A stretch of DNA of 64,000 nt, from positions 1 to 64,000 of the forward strand of contig JAJSAM010000035.1 in assembly GCA_024274785.1 (NCBI GenBank), given 5' to 3'. This DNA comes from Planctomycetota bacterium. Its GTDB lineage: Bacteria; Planctomycetota; JAJSAM01. A model generated the notes under the pieces. It worked only from the letters and a program-made list of their open reading frames with translations, was not told where the DNA came from and did no database searches. Numbering within the stretch: position 1 is the first letter of the stretch; each line of letters begins with the position of its first letter. The position numbers and the translations under genes were made by a program. Shown one piece after another: positions 33,219 to 40,675 of the stretch.

Positions 33219-34418
33219 ATGAACCGGATCCTGTTCAACATCAGCGTTCTCTCCGTACTGGCATTGCTCGCGCCGGCCGCGGTCGCCGGATCCCCGGGAG
33301 TTACGATCAAGGTGATCCCCGAGTTCGACGAGGTGACCGCGGGCGATACCCTGCGAGCCGCGGCGATCATCAGGAACACGACCGACACCGGGCGTTTCGT
33401 GATCGTCAAGGGGGCCCTCGCCCCGATCGCTCAGCCGATCCCCATTCCCCCCATCACGAGATGGGAGGTATTCGTCTGGGAGCTTCTTGGCGAACTCACC
33501 GGCGACACGGAGGTCCTCTACGTTCCCGCCGGAGAAACCCGCAGGGCGGTGCTGGCGCTCGATGTGCATCCGCGCATGCACGGGAACTTCGACGTGGTCG
33601 GCACGGCCCGCACCGCGCGGGGCGCCGCGGAGTCCCGATCGACGATCGTCGTGAAGATCACCGCCCCGCCCGCCGACGGTGGAGTCCTCGTTCACGGCCG
33701 GCTCTACGAACTCGGCGACTGCCGGCTCCTGGTCACGGACGACGGGCACATCTACGAGCCGAAGGGGCTCCGGGCGAACCGGATGTTCGCGCTGCTCGAC
33801 ACGATCTATCCCAGGCCCGACGGCGTGACCGTGCTCGGCGGCATCCTGCCGAACACGATCGGCTGCTTCGGCGTGGAACTCCGCGTCGACCTGTTCCGTT
33901 TCGACGCCGATCCCGGCTCGGCCATCGGCGTACGCTGGCGTCATCTCGCCAGGGGATCGAATCGCACGCCCTATCCGGGACCGGATGAGGAGATCGTCCG
34001 GAACGTGCGGCGGTTCAACCGGGTCGTCGGCAAGCTGAACGCGCAGATTGTCGGCGCCCGCCCCGATTTCCGGAAGGAGATGGTCGCGGTGGTCACGACG
34101 CGCGGGACCTCGCTCACCCGGATCCGGGTCGGCCGCACGCTCATCGAAAACGGCACCATGGTCGTCCACTACACCGTGGTCAACCCCGGGCCGGGGAATC
34201 TGATCCCGGTGACCTTCGGGCAGCCCTACCACCTCGTCGCGCTGCCGAGGTTCCGCGGACCGGTGCGGTTCGTCCGGCGTGACGTGCTGGTGCGGAGTGA
34301 CGCGGTGCGCACCGGAGTCCTGACCATCGACCGCGCCCTCGATCTCGGCAACGCCACGGTCATCGAGGCCGCCGGCGCCGCTTCGACCACCACCACGGAG
34401 AAGCGCACCGGCAGGTAA
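33219..34418 (+). CDS. Secreted protein with PrcB_C-like C-terminal segment
   Basis: This 399-residue protein starts at ATG 33219, behind a strong AAGGAGG. A signal peptide (FNISVLSVLALLAPAAVAGS) is followed by an immunoglobulin-like domain ('VTIKVIPEFDEVTAGDTLRA', 'ETRRAVLALDVHPRMHGNFD'). The middle ('RLYELGDCRLLVTDDG', 'YEPKGLRANRMFALLD') looks like a small META- or stability-type beta domain. The last part ('VGRTLIENGTMVVHYTVVNP', 'QPYHLVALPRF') resembles the PrcB C-terminal domain of treponemal protease-complex proteins. Probably periplasmic or surface-exposed, function unknown. It directly precedes the ECF sigma/anti-sigma genes and could be part of the same envelope-stress unit. Confidence 0.65.
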   Translation: MNRILFNISVLSVLALLAPAAVAGSPGVTIKVIPEFDEVTAGDTLRAAAIIRNTTDTGRFVIVKGALAPIAQPIPIPPITRWEVFVWELLGELTGDTEVLYVPAGETRRAVLALDVHPRMHGNFDVVGTARTARGAAESRSTIVVKITAPPADGGVLVHGRLYELGDCRLLVTDDGHIYEPKGLRANRMFALLDTIYPRPDGVTVLGGILPNTIGCFGVELRVDLFRFDADPGSAIGVRWRHLARGSNRTPYPGPDEEIVRNVRRFNRVVGKLNAQIVGARPDFRKEMVAVVTTRGTSLTRIRVGRTLIENGTMVVHYTVVNPGPGNLIPVTFGQPYHLVALPRFRGPVRFVRRDVLVRSDAVRTGVLTIDRALDLGNATVIEAAGAASTTTTEKRTGR

Positions 34419-34464
34419 CTTGAAACTCGATCGAAACGACAGCGATGCATCGCAGCGACTGGCC

Positions 34465-35037
34465 ATGGCCGTGCCCGGGAACGGGTGCGTCGTGTCCGAC
34501 GAGGTGCTCGCGGGGAGAGCGGGGCGGGGCGATGCCGCCGCGCTCTCCCGTCTCCTCTCCCGCTGGAGCGCTCCCCTCGAGCGGTTCTGCCGCCGCCTGA
34601 CCCACCACGACGAGGACGCCCGCGATCTCGCCCAGGACGCCGTCATGCGCGTGGCCCGGAGTATCGCCTCCTTCGATCCCGATCGACCCTTCGCTCCGTG
34701 GATCTACCGGATCGCGAAGAACGCCTGTCTGCACCACCTCGACCGGGAGAGCCGCCGCCGAAGTCCGACCGAGCCCCCGGAGCAGACCTCTCCCGCGCCG
34801 CCCCCGGAGATCATCGTCGCCCGCCGGGAGGAGCTGGCGAGAATCCGCGCCGCCCTCCGAGGCCTTCCCGGGGACGACCGTGAGCTCCTCCGGCTGAAGC
34901 TCGTGGAGGGGCTCGACAACCGGGAGCTCGCGGCCCGCCTGGGTATCCGGCGGGGGGCGCTGCGCACCCGGGCCAGCCGCGCACTCGCCAGGCTCCGCAC
35001 CGCGGTGGAAGCCGCGTCGAAGGAGGTGGGGTCATGA
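34465..35037 (+). CDS. ECF-type RNA polymerase sigma factor
   Basis: This is a ~190-residue sigma-70 family protein. Region 2 is seen as 'ALSRLLSRWSAPLERFCRRL', 'DEDARDLAQDAVMRVARSI' and 'PFAPWIYRIAKNACLHHLD'; region 4 as 'LPGDDRELLRLKLVEGLDNR' and 'ELAARLGIRRGALRTRASRA'. The stop overlaps the next start (ATGA), as usual for an anti-sigma partner. ATG 34465 is a conservative start; a TTG at 34420 would add 15 residues with no family similarity. No clear ribosome binding site is visible for either. It directs transcription of an unknown, probably envelope-related, regulon. Confidence 0.85.
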   Translation: MAVPGNGCVVSDEVLAGRAGRGDAAALSRLLSRWSAPLERFCRRLTHHDEDARDLAQDAVMRVARSIASFDPDRPFAPWIYRIAKNACLHHLDRESRRRSPTEPPEQTSPAPPPEIIVARREELARIRAALRGLPGDDRELLRLKLVEGLDNRELAARLGIRRGALRTRASRALARLRTAVEAASKEVGS

Positions 35038-35504
35038 GTTTCGCCTGCCGCCATCAAGACCTGAGCCTGTACGCCTACGGGTTCCTCGAGCCCGCGGAGA
35101 CCGCGGTGATCGAATCGCATCTCCAATCCTGCGCGGAGTGCCGGGAGGCGCTCGCCGACTTGCGGGACGAGAGCATCCTCGTTGCGTTCGAGCTGAGCCT
35201 CGAGCCGGGAGAGGCCACGGCCACGCCGTCGGATCGCCGTCGCGATCCCGGCCGGATCCTGGCTGTCGCGGCGGCGGTCGCCGCGATGTTGCTGGTCATC
35301 GCCGTGCTGCACTCGGTCTTCCCGGGGAGAGACGCGGTCCCCGGTCCCGCCCGGCCGGAGACCCCGGTGGCGGTGGGGCCGGGCATGATGGATCCGCCGG
35401 ACCGGATGGTGCGCACCACGGAGCTCGAGAAAACCGAGCTGTTGCGGAGGATCGCCGCACTCGAGGAGGAGGTTCGCCGGCTCTCCGTGGCGGGGCAGTC
35501 CTAG
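35034..35504 (+). CDS. Zinc-finger anti-sigma factor, membrane-anchored
   Basis: This 156-residue protein opens with the ZAS-type zinc finger (CRHQDLSLYAYGFLEPAE ... HLQSCAEC), which binds the ECF sigma factor. One membrane helix (AVAAAVAAMLLVIAVLHSVF) lies near residues 80-100, and a Glu/Arg-rich coiled coil ('LLRRIAALEEEVRRL') follows. The start overlaps the sigma gene by ATGA. It ends at a TAG (35502-35504), and the same frame continues open for another 319 codons, with the next codon a GTG. The real product may therefore be longer, with a large periplasmic domain; see the following entry. Confidence 0.85.
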   Translation: MSFACRHQDLSLYAYGFLEPAETAVIESHLQSCAECREALADLRDESILVAFELSLEPGEATATPSDRRRDPGRILAVAAAVAAMLLVIAVLHSVFPGRDAVPGPARPETPVAVGPGMMDPPDRMVRTTELEKTELLRRIAALEEEVRRLSVAGQS

Positions 35505-36464
35505 GTGCTCGTTCCCCCGGCAAAGGAGATGGAGCCGGCGATCGAGAAACACGATTGGGCGGGTCTCGCCAGAGCGCTGGAGGGCGTGGCGCCGGATATT
35601 GCCAGGGGAGAGATGCCGAGCGATCCGGACCTCCTCCGAGCCTATCTCGAGGCCCTCCTGGCGCTCCGTGACCTGGCGCGGGAGGTCGGAACCCCGGCGA
35701 CCGTCAGGGAGGTCGCCCGGGATCCGCGGACCGGTCCGTTCCTGTTTGCCGCGGCGCTGCGCCAGAGCTGGCCCGACGCGCCGGAGCAGGACATCGAGAC
35801 GGCGACGGAAGTGGCGCGGGCCGCCATGGATGAGTATGGAGACGCCGTGGCGGGCGCCGCGACCCCCGCTGAGCGGGCGGCTGCGGAGACCGTTCTTGTG
35901 GATGCACTGAATGCCGAAGTCACGAAGCTGTCCGAACGGCACGGCTCGCCGATCGTCGCGCCCCCCGTCGGCTCAAAGAGCGGATCTGCCGACGAACCTG
36001 AAGCCCGCCCGGAAGAGAGTGATGCGGTCCAGCCCTCGGATGTCGACGACCAGACCATCCGCGCGACGGCAACCACAAACACCGTCCTCCGCTCCGCCGG
36101 GATCACCCCCGTGGCCGATCGGATCTATCGGGGCACTCCGGAGAGGGTCGCCGCACAGGTGGTCGAGGGTTGGTCGAGGGCGTTCGAGATCCCGGATCGC
36201 CAGGTTTCCGCGCTACCCTCCGTTGTCGAGCGTTGGGTCCGGAGCTACCGGCGCGTGCTCGCTGCCGCGGAGCCGAAGGTGGTGCGCGCGTTCGAGGCAG
36301 GGCTCGGCCGCGGCGTTGCATCGTCAGCCGTGGCAGGGGGGGAGATCAGAAGCCTGCGCGACGCGCTCCTCTCCCTCCAGATCGCGGCGGAGCGGGCCGT
36401 GCTCGACCTCGGTGCGTCGGCGGTCTCCTCGAACTCCCCACGGACGTTCTTTCTGTTCGACTGA
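35505..36464 (+). CDS. Unknown protein, in frame with and directly after the anti-sigma TAG
   Basis: This 319-codon frame begins with GTG immediately after the anti-sigma stop, in the same frame. No ribosome binding site suits the GTG, and the nearest ATG (35529) has its AAAGGAG directly adjacent, which is too close. The sequence is Ala/Glu/Val-rich and helical ('WAGLARALEGVAPDIA', 'YLEALLALRDLAREVG', 'AAERAVLDLGASA'), with a central Ser/Asp/Glu-rich linker and no signal peptide. As a continuation of the anti-sigma factor it would be its periplasmic domain. As a separate protein it has no recognisable family. Codon usage matches the neighbours, so it is probably translated or was until recently. 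Confidence 0.55.
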   Translation: MLVPPAKEMEPAIEKHDWAGLARALEGVAPDIARGEMPSDPDLLRAYLEALLALRDLAREVGTPATVREVARDPRTGPFLFAAALRQSWPDAPEQDIETATEVARAAMDEYGDAVAGAATPAERAAAETVLVDALNAEVTKLSERHGSPIVAPPVGSKSGSADEPEARPEESDAVQPSDVDDQTIRATATTNTVLRSAGITPVADRIYRGTPERVAAQVVEGWSRAFEIPDRQVSALPSVVERWVRSYRRVLAAAEPKVVRAFEAGLGRGVASSAVAGGEIRSLRDALLSLQIAAERAVLDLGASAVSSNSPRTFFLFD

Positions 36465-36894
36465 TCCTCTGGTTGCTCTTGCGGGTGCGGGCCAGGCCGG
36501 CGGTCTCCTCCACGACCAGCCGGAGGAGCACGGCAAGTCACCCACCATGCTCTCGACCAGCTCACCGGTCCCGTCCGTCGCTTCCTCCGCCCGAAGTCCA
36601 GGATGCACGGGTGGTGCTCCTGCACGTCATCCTGAAGATCGAAGCGCGGTCCTGAAAGCCGACGAGTGCATCAGGAAGATGAAGGCGGAGAAGCCGAGGT
36701 AGCGTCGACGGAGATCCGGCCTGGTATCTTCATCTTCAGAGAAAGTCCCCAGGTGCGCCCACCATCATGGTAGATGCGAAGGCCGGTGCTCTGCCCTCTC
36801 ACCAGGGGGGGGTCGTCCAGTGCCACTGTCGCCCGACCGGCGATGCGCCGATTGGATTCTCGCCGGTCAACTCTCTCCGGAGGGGGCGGCGCAT
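36465..36894. other. Intergenic region with a degraded glycosyltransferase fragment
   Basis: 430 bp between convergent genes. Its left part holds a short GT2 remnant (see 36470-36572). The rest (36573-36894) has open frames but no recognisable motif or initiation signal. Confidence 0.5.
36470..36572 (-). pseudogene. Remnant of a GT2 glycosyltransferase related to the gene at 37690-38610
   Basis: On the minus strand one frame reads 'GTGELVESMVGDLP' and the next frame continues 'LRLVVEETAGLAR'. The intact enzyme at 37690-38610 has 'GTGELVGSLVAEFPVPLRLV' and 'VEETPGLAHARN' in the same order. Similarity is lost on both sides. This is a frameshifted scrap of a duplicated or laterally exchanged glycosyltransferase. 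Confidence 0.65.
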
Positions 36895-37389
36895 TCAGTC
36901 TCGGGCCACCGCCAGCGCCTCGATTTCGACGAGCGCCTCGGGCAGGGCCAGCGATGTCACACCCACCCAGGTGATCAACGGGGAGACCTGGCCATCGAAG
37001 TAGATCTGCGTGGCTCTCAGGATGTAGCCGCCTTCGACCAGGTCGAGGTTCTTGACGTAGATGGTCAGTTTGATGACATCGGCGCGCTTCAGGCCCGCCG
37101 CGGTGAGTTCACGCTCGAGGTTGGCGAAGGCGGTCTCGGCCTGCTCGCCGATGTCCTCTGACATGCTCAGGTCGGCCTTGATTCCGGTCAGGCTGGTGAC
37201 ATAGACGAATCGGGTGCCGTTGTCATTCACCGCCACGGTTCGCGCGTTGCGCATCGGGTCGGACTTGATGAACTCGAACAGCTTCCCCTCGGCCTGCGCC
37301 GGCGTGAGGCCGAACTTCGAGCACACCGCCGCCCCCAGAGCCACAGACAAGAGAACCAGCAAGACCGTCTGCCCGGATCGCATCATCAT
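36895..37389 (-). CDS. Exported Rid (YjgF/YER057c/UK114) family protein
   Basis: The product has 164 residues from ATG 37389, with GAGGAAGG upstream. The first ~25 residues form a signal peptide or anchor (MRSGQTVLLVLLSVALGAAV). The Rid domain follows: 'RTVAVNDNGTRFVYVTSLTG', 'SEDIGEQAETAFANLERELT', 'AAGLKRADVIKLTIYVKN' and 'LITWVGVTSLALPEALVEIE'. Rid proteins are usually cytosolic and hydrolyse reactive enamines. An N-terminal export signal is unusual and implies action in the periplasm. The arginine normally in the RidA active site (RxxVxxxxLP) appears replaced by 'GVTSLALPEA', so the activity may differ. Confidence 0.8.
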   Translation of the reverse strand: MMMRSGQTVLLVLLSVALGAAVCSKFGLTPAQAEGKLFEFIKSDPMRNARTVAVNDNGTRFVYVTSLTGIKADLSMSEDIGEQAETAFANLERELTAAGLKRADVIKLTIYVKNLDLVEGGYILRATQIYFDGQVSPLITWVGVTSLALPEALVEIEALAVARD

Positions 37390-37689
37390 CGAGGCACCTT
37401 CCTCCCATGAAGCCAACGCCCGTTCGTCCCTCGCTCACCATCACGAGGAGTGCTCCACGCTGGCAGGCCCGCGGGGAATGTGCATCGTGCTGTCCCGCCG
37501 CTGCACCCATGGGGCTGGAGGTGGATCGGGCCTGGAAGCCAGCTTCCGAACGCGATCAGCTGTGAGAGGATCGCCCTCTCCGGGGACTCCTGCTGGTCGA
37601 ACCTGCGCCATCAGGACCGGGGGCGTTTTCTCAGGTGGCTCGGGGATGCGGCCGTATCGCAGGAGTGAAGCGGCGATGCCGACTCCGTG
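37390..37689. other. No recognisable feature
   Basis: 300 bp between the start of the exported Rid gene and the stop of the glycosyltransferase gene. No open frame has a familiar motif and no terminator-like hairpin was seen. Confidence 0.4.
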
Positions 37690-38610
37690 TCAGCGGCCCA
37701 GAAGTTCCAGGCACCGACCTCGGGTGATCTCCCTGGTGCGGACCGCCTTGAGTTCGGCAACGAGATCGCCCTTGCGGCGGTGCGCCCGGATCGACCACTT
37801 CAGCAGCTTCACGGTGTTCGAAACGAGCCTGGCGGCCCTCGCCGGCAGGGAGATCGGCATCTGGCGGAGCACCCCGGCGCGGCCCAGGCCCTGGTGCCAC
37901 CGCTCGTAGTATTCGCGGGAGGTGCGGTTGGCGGCGATGCGGTGCTCCACGGCGGCGTCGGGGACGTAGCGGATCTTCCCCGGCAGTTCGGCCAGGCGGC
38001 CATAGAACTCCACTTCCTCGTCCGGGACCAGGCGTTTGCCCCAGCCGAGCTCGGTGCGGAAGCCGTGGAGACTTCGGGCGGCCTCGGTCAGGACTCCCAT
38101 GTTCGCGCCGAACGGGTAGGGGATCGGTCCCGGAACGATGATCTCGGCGGGGTCCGGGCCGAACTCGAAGCGGGAGGTGGGGCCGCCGATCTCATCGGGG
38201 AGTGCCTGGATGAGCCAATCCGATGTGCCCTCCGGCAGGACCGGGAGGATCCGCCCGGCCGTGCCGATCACTCCCTCTTCCCGGAAGGCATCGCCGTGCG
38301 CCCGCACCAAACCCGGAAGTGCCGTGGCGTCGTCATCGAGAAACACTGTCGCCCGACCCCGCACTTCCCGAATGGCGCGGTTGCGGGCATGGGCGAGTCC
38401 GGGCGTTTCCTCCACCACGAGGCGAAGGGGGACCGGGAATTCGGCGACCAGACTCCCGACCAATTCTCCGGTCCCGTCTTCGCTCCCGTTATCGACCACC
38501 AGCACGTCCCACGATCCGTCCCACACCTGCGCGGCCAGGGCGTCGAGGGTGATTTCGATGTCATCCCGCCGGTTGCGGGAACACAGGACGATGGTCAGGT
38601 CGATGGACAT
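37690..38610 (-). CDS. Family 2 glycosyltransferase
   Basis: The product has 306 residues from ATG 38610 (MSIDLTIVLCSRNRRDDIEI). Motifs of GT-A enzymes: 'DVLVVDNGSEDGTGELVGSL' for nucleotide binding, 'LVVEETPGLAHARNRAIREV', 'ATVFLDDDATALPGL' as the DxD site and 'LGWGKRLVPDEEVEFYGRLA' in the acceptor domain. The C-terminal ~90 residues ('AAVEHRIAANRTSREYYERW', 'SLPARAARLVSNTVKLLKWS') may sit against the membrane. The donor and acceptor are unknown, but the neighbouring neu-type operon makes a role in surface glycan assembly possible. A relic of a related gene lies at 36470. Confidence 0.85.
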   Translation of the reverse strand: MSIDLTIVLCSRNRRDDIEITLDALAAQVWDGSWDVLVVDNGSEDGTGELVGSLVAEFPVPLRLVVEETPGLAHARNRAIREVRGRATVFLDDDATALPGLVRAHGDAFREEGVIGTAGRILPVLPEGTSDWLIQALPDEIGGPTSRFEFGPDPAEIIVPGPIPYPFGANMGVLTEAARSLHGFRTELGWGKRLVPDEEVEFYGRLAELPGKIRYVPDAAVEHRIAANRTSREYYERWHQGLGRAGVLRQMPISLPARAARLVSNTVKLLKWSIRAHRRKGDLVAELKAVRTREITRGRCLELLGR

Positions 38611-38804
38611 GTCTGGATCATAGGGCCCGCGCAAGAATAACTTCGGGATTCGAGGGCTGCTGCATCCCCTTGAGCTGCGTTGCTCGTCGGTTGAAACCAG
38701 TAAGGTTGCGCGCTCCTTGCGCCTTGCCGGGCGGGCGCATCAGCGCTCTCGGTCCTGCGAACTTATTCTTGCGCGAGCCCATAGCGTCCCGTTCCCCAAT
38801 AGAA

Positions 38805-39197
38805 TCAGGCCTTCAGAACAGAGACACCGGGAATGTTCTGAAGGCGGCTGTCCGCCGTGGCGAAGGTACACCCGTAGACGGACGCCGTCGCCACGAGGAA
38901 GCGATCCGCCGGGTCTCTCACCGGAACCGCGATGCGCCGGCTTGCTGTGGCCACCTCGTAAGTCAGGCCCGCCTCGCGGTAGGGGCCGGCCTTCCACGCG
39001 GCGTCGACCCACTCGGGACCGTCACCTTCCACCTCGATCCTCCCGCGCTCGACCAGCATCAGCGCTTCCCACGCCGAGATCGGGGAGAGCCAGAGTTGCG
39101 TGTCCTCCGCGACGAGCCGTTTCCTGGTGCGAGCGGCGATCTTCTCAGGTGAGAGGAGGCTCCAGATCCAGACATGCGTATCGAGCAGGAGGTTCAT
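38805..39197 (-). CDS. PIN-domain toxin (VapC-like)
   Basis: This is a 130-residue PIN ribonuclease. 'LLLDTHVWIWSL' carries the first Asp, 'LSPISAWEALMLVERG' the Glu, and 'VRDPADRFLVATASVYG' and 'TFATADSRL' the later acidic residues; the set matches the active site of type II toxins of the Phd-paired PIN group. ATG 39197 overlaps the end (TGA 39194-39196) of the full-length antitoxin frame as ATGA. However, that antitoxin frame holds an internal TAG, so translation coupling may be broken. Such toxins cleave RNA and are held inactive by the antitoxin. Confidence 0.9.
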   Translation of the reverse strand: MNLLLDTHVWIWSLLSPEKIAARTRKRLVAEDTQLWLSPISAWEALMLVERGRIEVEGDGPEWVDAAWKAGPYREAGLTYEVATASRRIAVPVRDPADRFLVATASVYGCTFATADSRLQNIPGVSVLKA

Positions 39198-39262
39198 TCC
39201 CGGCAGGCCTCCCATTCCTCCGCATCGACCGCGGGGAGGATCAGGTCATCCGTCGCCCTCGC

Positions 39263-39433
39263 CTAGCCCTTGAGAGAGCCGAGCCAGTCGTCTGCCGACG
39301 CGGAGGAGATCGGCAGCACCCGCGCCAGCGGCTTGCCCCGGCGGGTGATCACCAGGGTCTCGCCGGTCTTCGACACGCGGTCGAGGATCTCGAGGCACTT
39401 CGCCTTGAACTCTGAGATCTTCACGGTTGTCAT
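39263..39433 (-). CDS. Phd/YefM-type antitoxin, C-terminus cut by in-frame TAG
   Basis: The 56 residues read 'MTTVKISEFKAKCLEILDRV', then 'TGETLVITRRGKPLARVLP' and 'ADDWLGSLKG' before TAG (39263-39265). This is the Phd DNA-binding fold. After the TAG the same frame continues for 22 codons with 'LILPAVDAEEWEACRE' and ends in a TGA overlapping the toxin start (39194-39196). That sequence is the normal toxin-neutralising tail of these antitoxins. The intact form would be 79 codons. The present form can probably bind the operator but may not neutralise the toxin, unless TAG is read through. Confidence 0.85.
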   Translation of the reverse strand: MTTVKISEFKAKCLEILDRVSKTGETLVITRRGKPLARVLPISSASADDWLGSLKG

Positions 39434-39442
39434 GTGCTTAGT

Positions 39443-39468
39443 TAACTATGGTCAATGACTATAGTCAA
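39443..39468 (-). promoter_or_regulatory. Operator/promoter of the Phd-PIN module: two 13-bp repeats
   Basis: Adjacent copies TAACTATGGTCAA and TGACTATAGTCAA (plus-strand reading) differ at two positions. The second contains the perfect palindrome TGACTATAGTCA. On the minus strand TTGACT, 17 bases and TTAACT would serve as -35 and -10 of a promoter about 10 bp before the antitoxin ATG, so the repeats overlap the promoter, as expected for autoregulation by a Phd-type protein. The AT-rich block stands out in this high-GC DNA. Confidence 0.7.
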
Positions 39469-39619
39469 ATGGTTTCGGCCGGTGAACATCACCCTCGGAT
39501 GACGCCGTGCCTGCGGCGCCGGGATCCACTGAACGGAGCGGACAAACTCACCGGGTTCCAGATTGATACGGGGTAGACTGTCGCCACCTACGGATCCCGG
39601 ACGGGAGGAAGCAGCCGAC

Positions 39620-40675
39620 ATGAGAGAACTGCTGATCGATTCGATCCGCATCGCGGACGACACCGACGCCTTCGTCATCGCCGAAATCGGGCACAACCAC
39701 CAGGGCTGTGTCGAGACCGCGAAGGAGTTCATCAAGAGCGCGCACGAGGCCGGCGCCAACGCCGTGAAGTTCCAGAAGCGGGACAACAAGGCCCTCTACA
39801 CGCGCGAAATGTATGAATCCGTCTACGACAACCGGAACAGTTACGGGCCGACCTACGGGGCCCACCGGGATGCGCTGGAGTTCGGCTGGGACGAATTCGT
39901 GGAGCTCAAGGCGTACTGCGAGGAACTCGGCGTCCTCTTCTTCGCCACCCCCTTCGACTTCGGCAGCGTGGACTTCCTCGCGGAACTCGACGTGCCCTGC
40001 TTCAAGACCGCCTCCGGTGACCTGAAGAGCACGCCGCTGCTCACGGCCATCGCCCGCGTGGGCAAGCCCGTCCTGGTCAGCACGGGCGGGGCCACCATGG
40101 AGGATGTGGATCGCGCCATGGAAGCGATGCTCCCGCACAACCCGAACATCAGCATCCTCCAGTGCACGGCCAGCTACCCGGCGGAGCCGGAGAACATGGC
40201 GCTCAAGGTCATCGAGACGTATCGGAACGCGTATCCCGACCTGGTCGTTGGTCTCTCCGACCACCAGAACGGTATCGCCATGGCGCCGGTGGCCTTCGTC
40301 CTCGGGGCGCGGATCTTTGAGAAACACTTCACCATGAACCGGGCCATGCGCGGCACCGACCATGCGTTCTCGCTCGAGCCGGGCGGCCTGCGCAAGCTGG
40401 TTCGCTACCTCAAGCGCACACGCCTGGCGATCGGCGACGGGGTGAAGCGTGTGCTCGACTGCGAGGACGCTCCCCTTCGCAAGATGGGGAAGAAGCTCGT
40501 GGCCGCCAGGGAACTGCCGGCCGGCACCGTCCTGACCCGCGACGACATCGCGCTCAAATCTCCCCGCGACGGCATGCCCCCGTATGAACTGGAAAAGATC
40601 ATCGGTCAAAAGCTCAAGGTCGCGCTGGCCGAAGACGGCAACTTCCGCTTCGAGGACCTGGAGGCCGGAAAATGA
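39620..40675 (+). CDS. neuB: N-acetylneuraminate synthase family protein (NeuB-like)
   Basis: The product has 351 residues from ATG 39620, preceded by GGAGG. It has a NeuB TIM barrel: 'AEIGHNHQGCVETAKEFIKS', 'AVKFQKRDNKALYTREMY', 'GVLFFATPFDFGSVDFL', 'PCFKTASGDL', 'PVLVSTGGATMEDVDRAME', 'ILQCTASYPAEPENMALKVI' and 'EKHFTMNRAMRGTDHAFSLE'. The C-terminal SAF (antifreeze-like) domain follows ('GKKLVAARELPAGTVLTRDD'). It condenses phosphoenolpyruvate with a six-carbon sugar to give a nonulosonic acid. The exact sugar is not set by these motifs. It is the first gene of a six-gene operon; its stop overlaps the next start (ATGA). Confidence 0.92.
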   Translation: MRELLIDSIRIADDTDAFVIAEIGHNHQGCVETAKEFIKSAHEAGANAVKFQKRDNKALYTREMYESVYDNRNSYGPTYGAHRDALEFGWDEFVELKAYCEELGVLFFATPFDFGSVDFLAELDVPCFKTASGDLKSTPLLTAIARVGKPVLVSTGGATMEDVDRAMEAMLPHNPNISILQCTASYPAEPENMALKVIETYRNAYPDLVVGLSDHQNGIAMAPVAFVLGARIFEKHFTMNRAMRGTDHAFSLEPGGLRKLVRYLKRTRLAIGDGVKRVLDCEDAPLRKMGKKLVAARELPAGTVLTRDDIALKSPRDGMPPYELEKIIGQKLKVALAEDGNFRFEDLEAGK

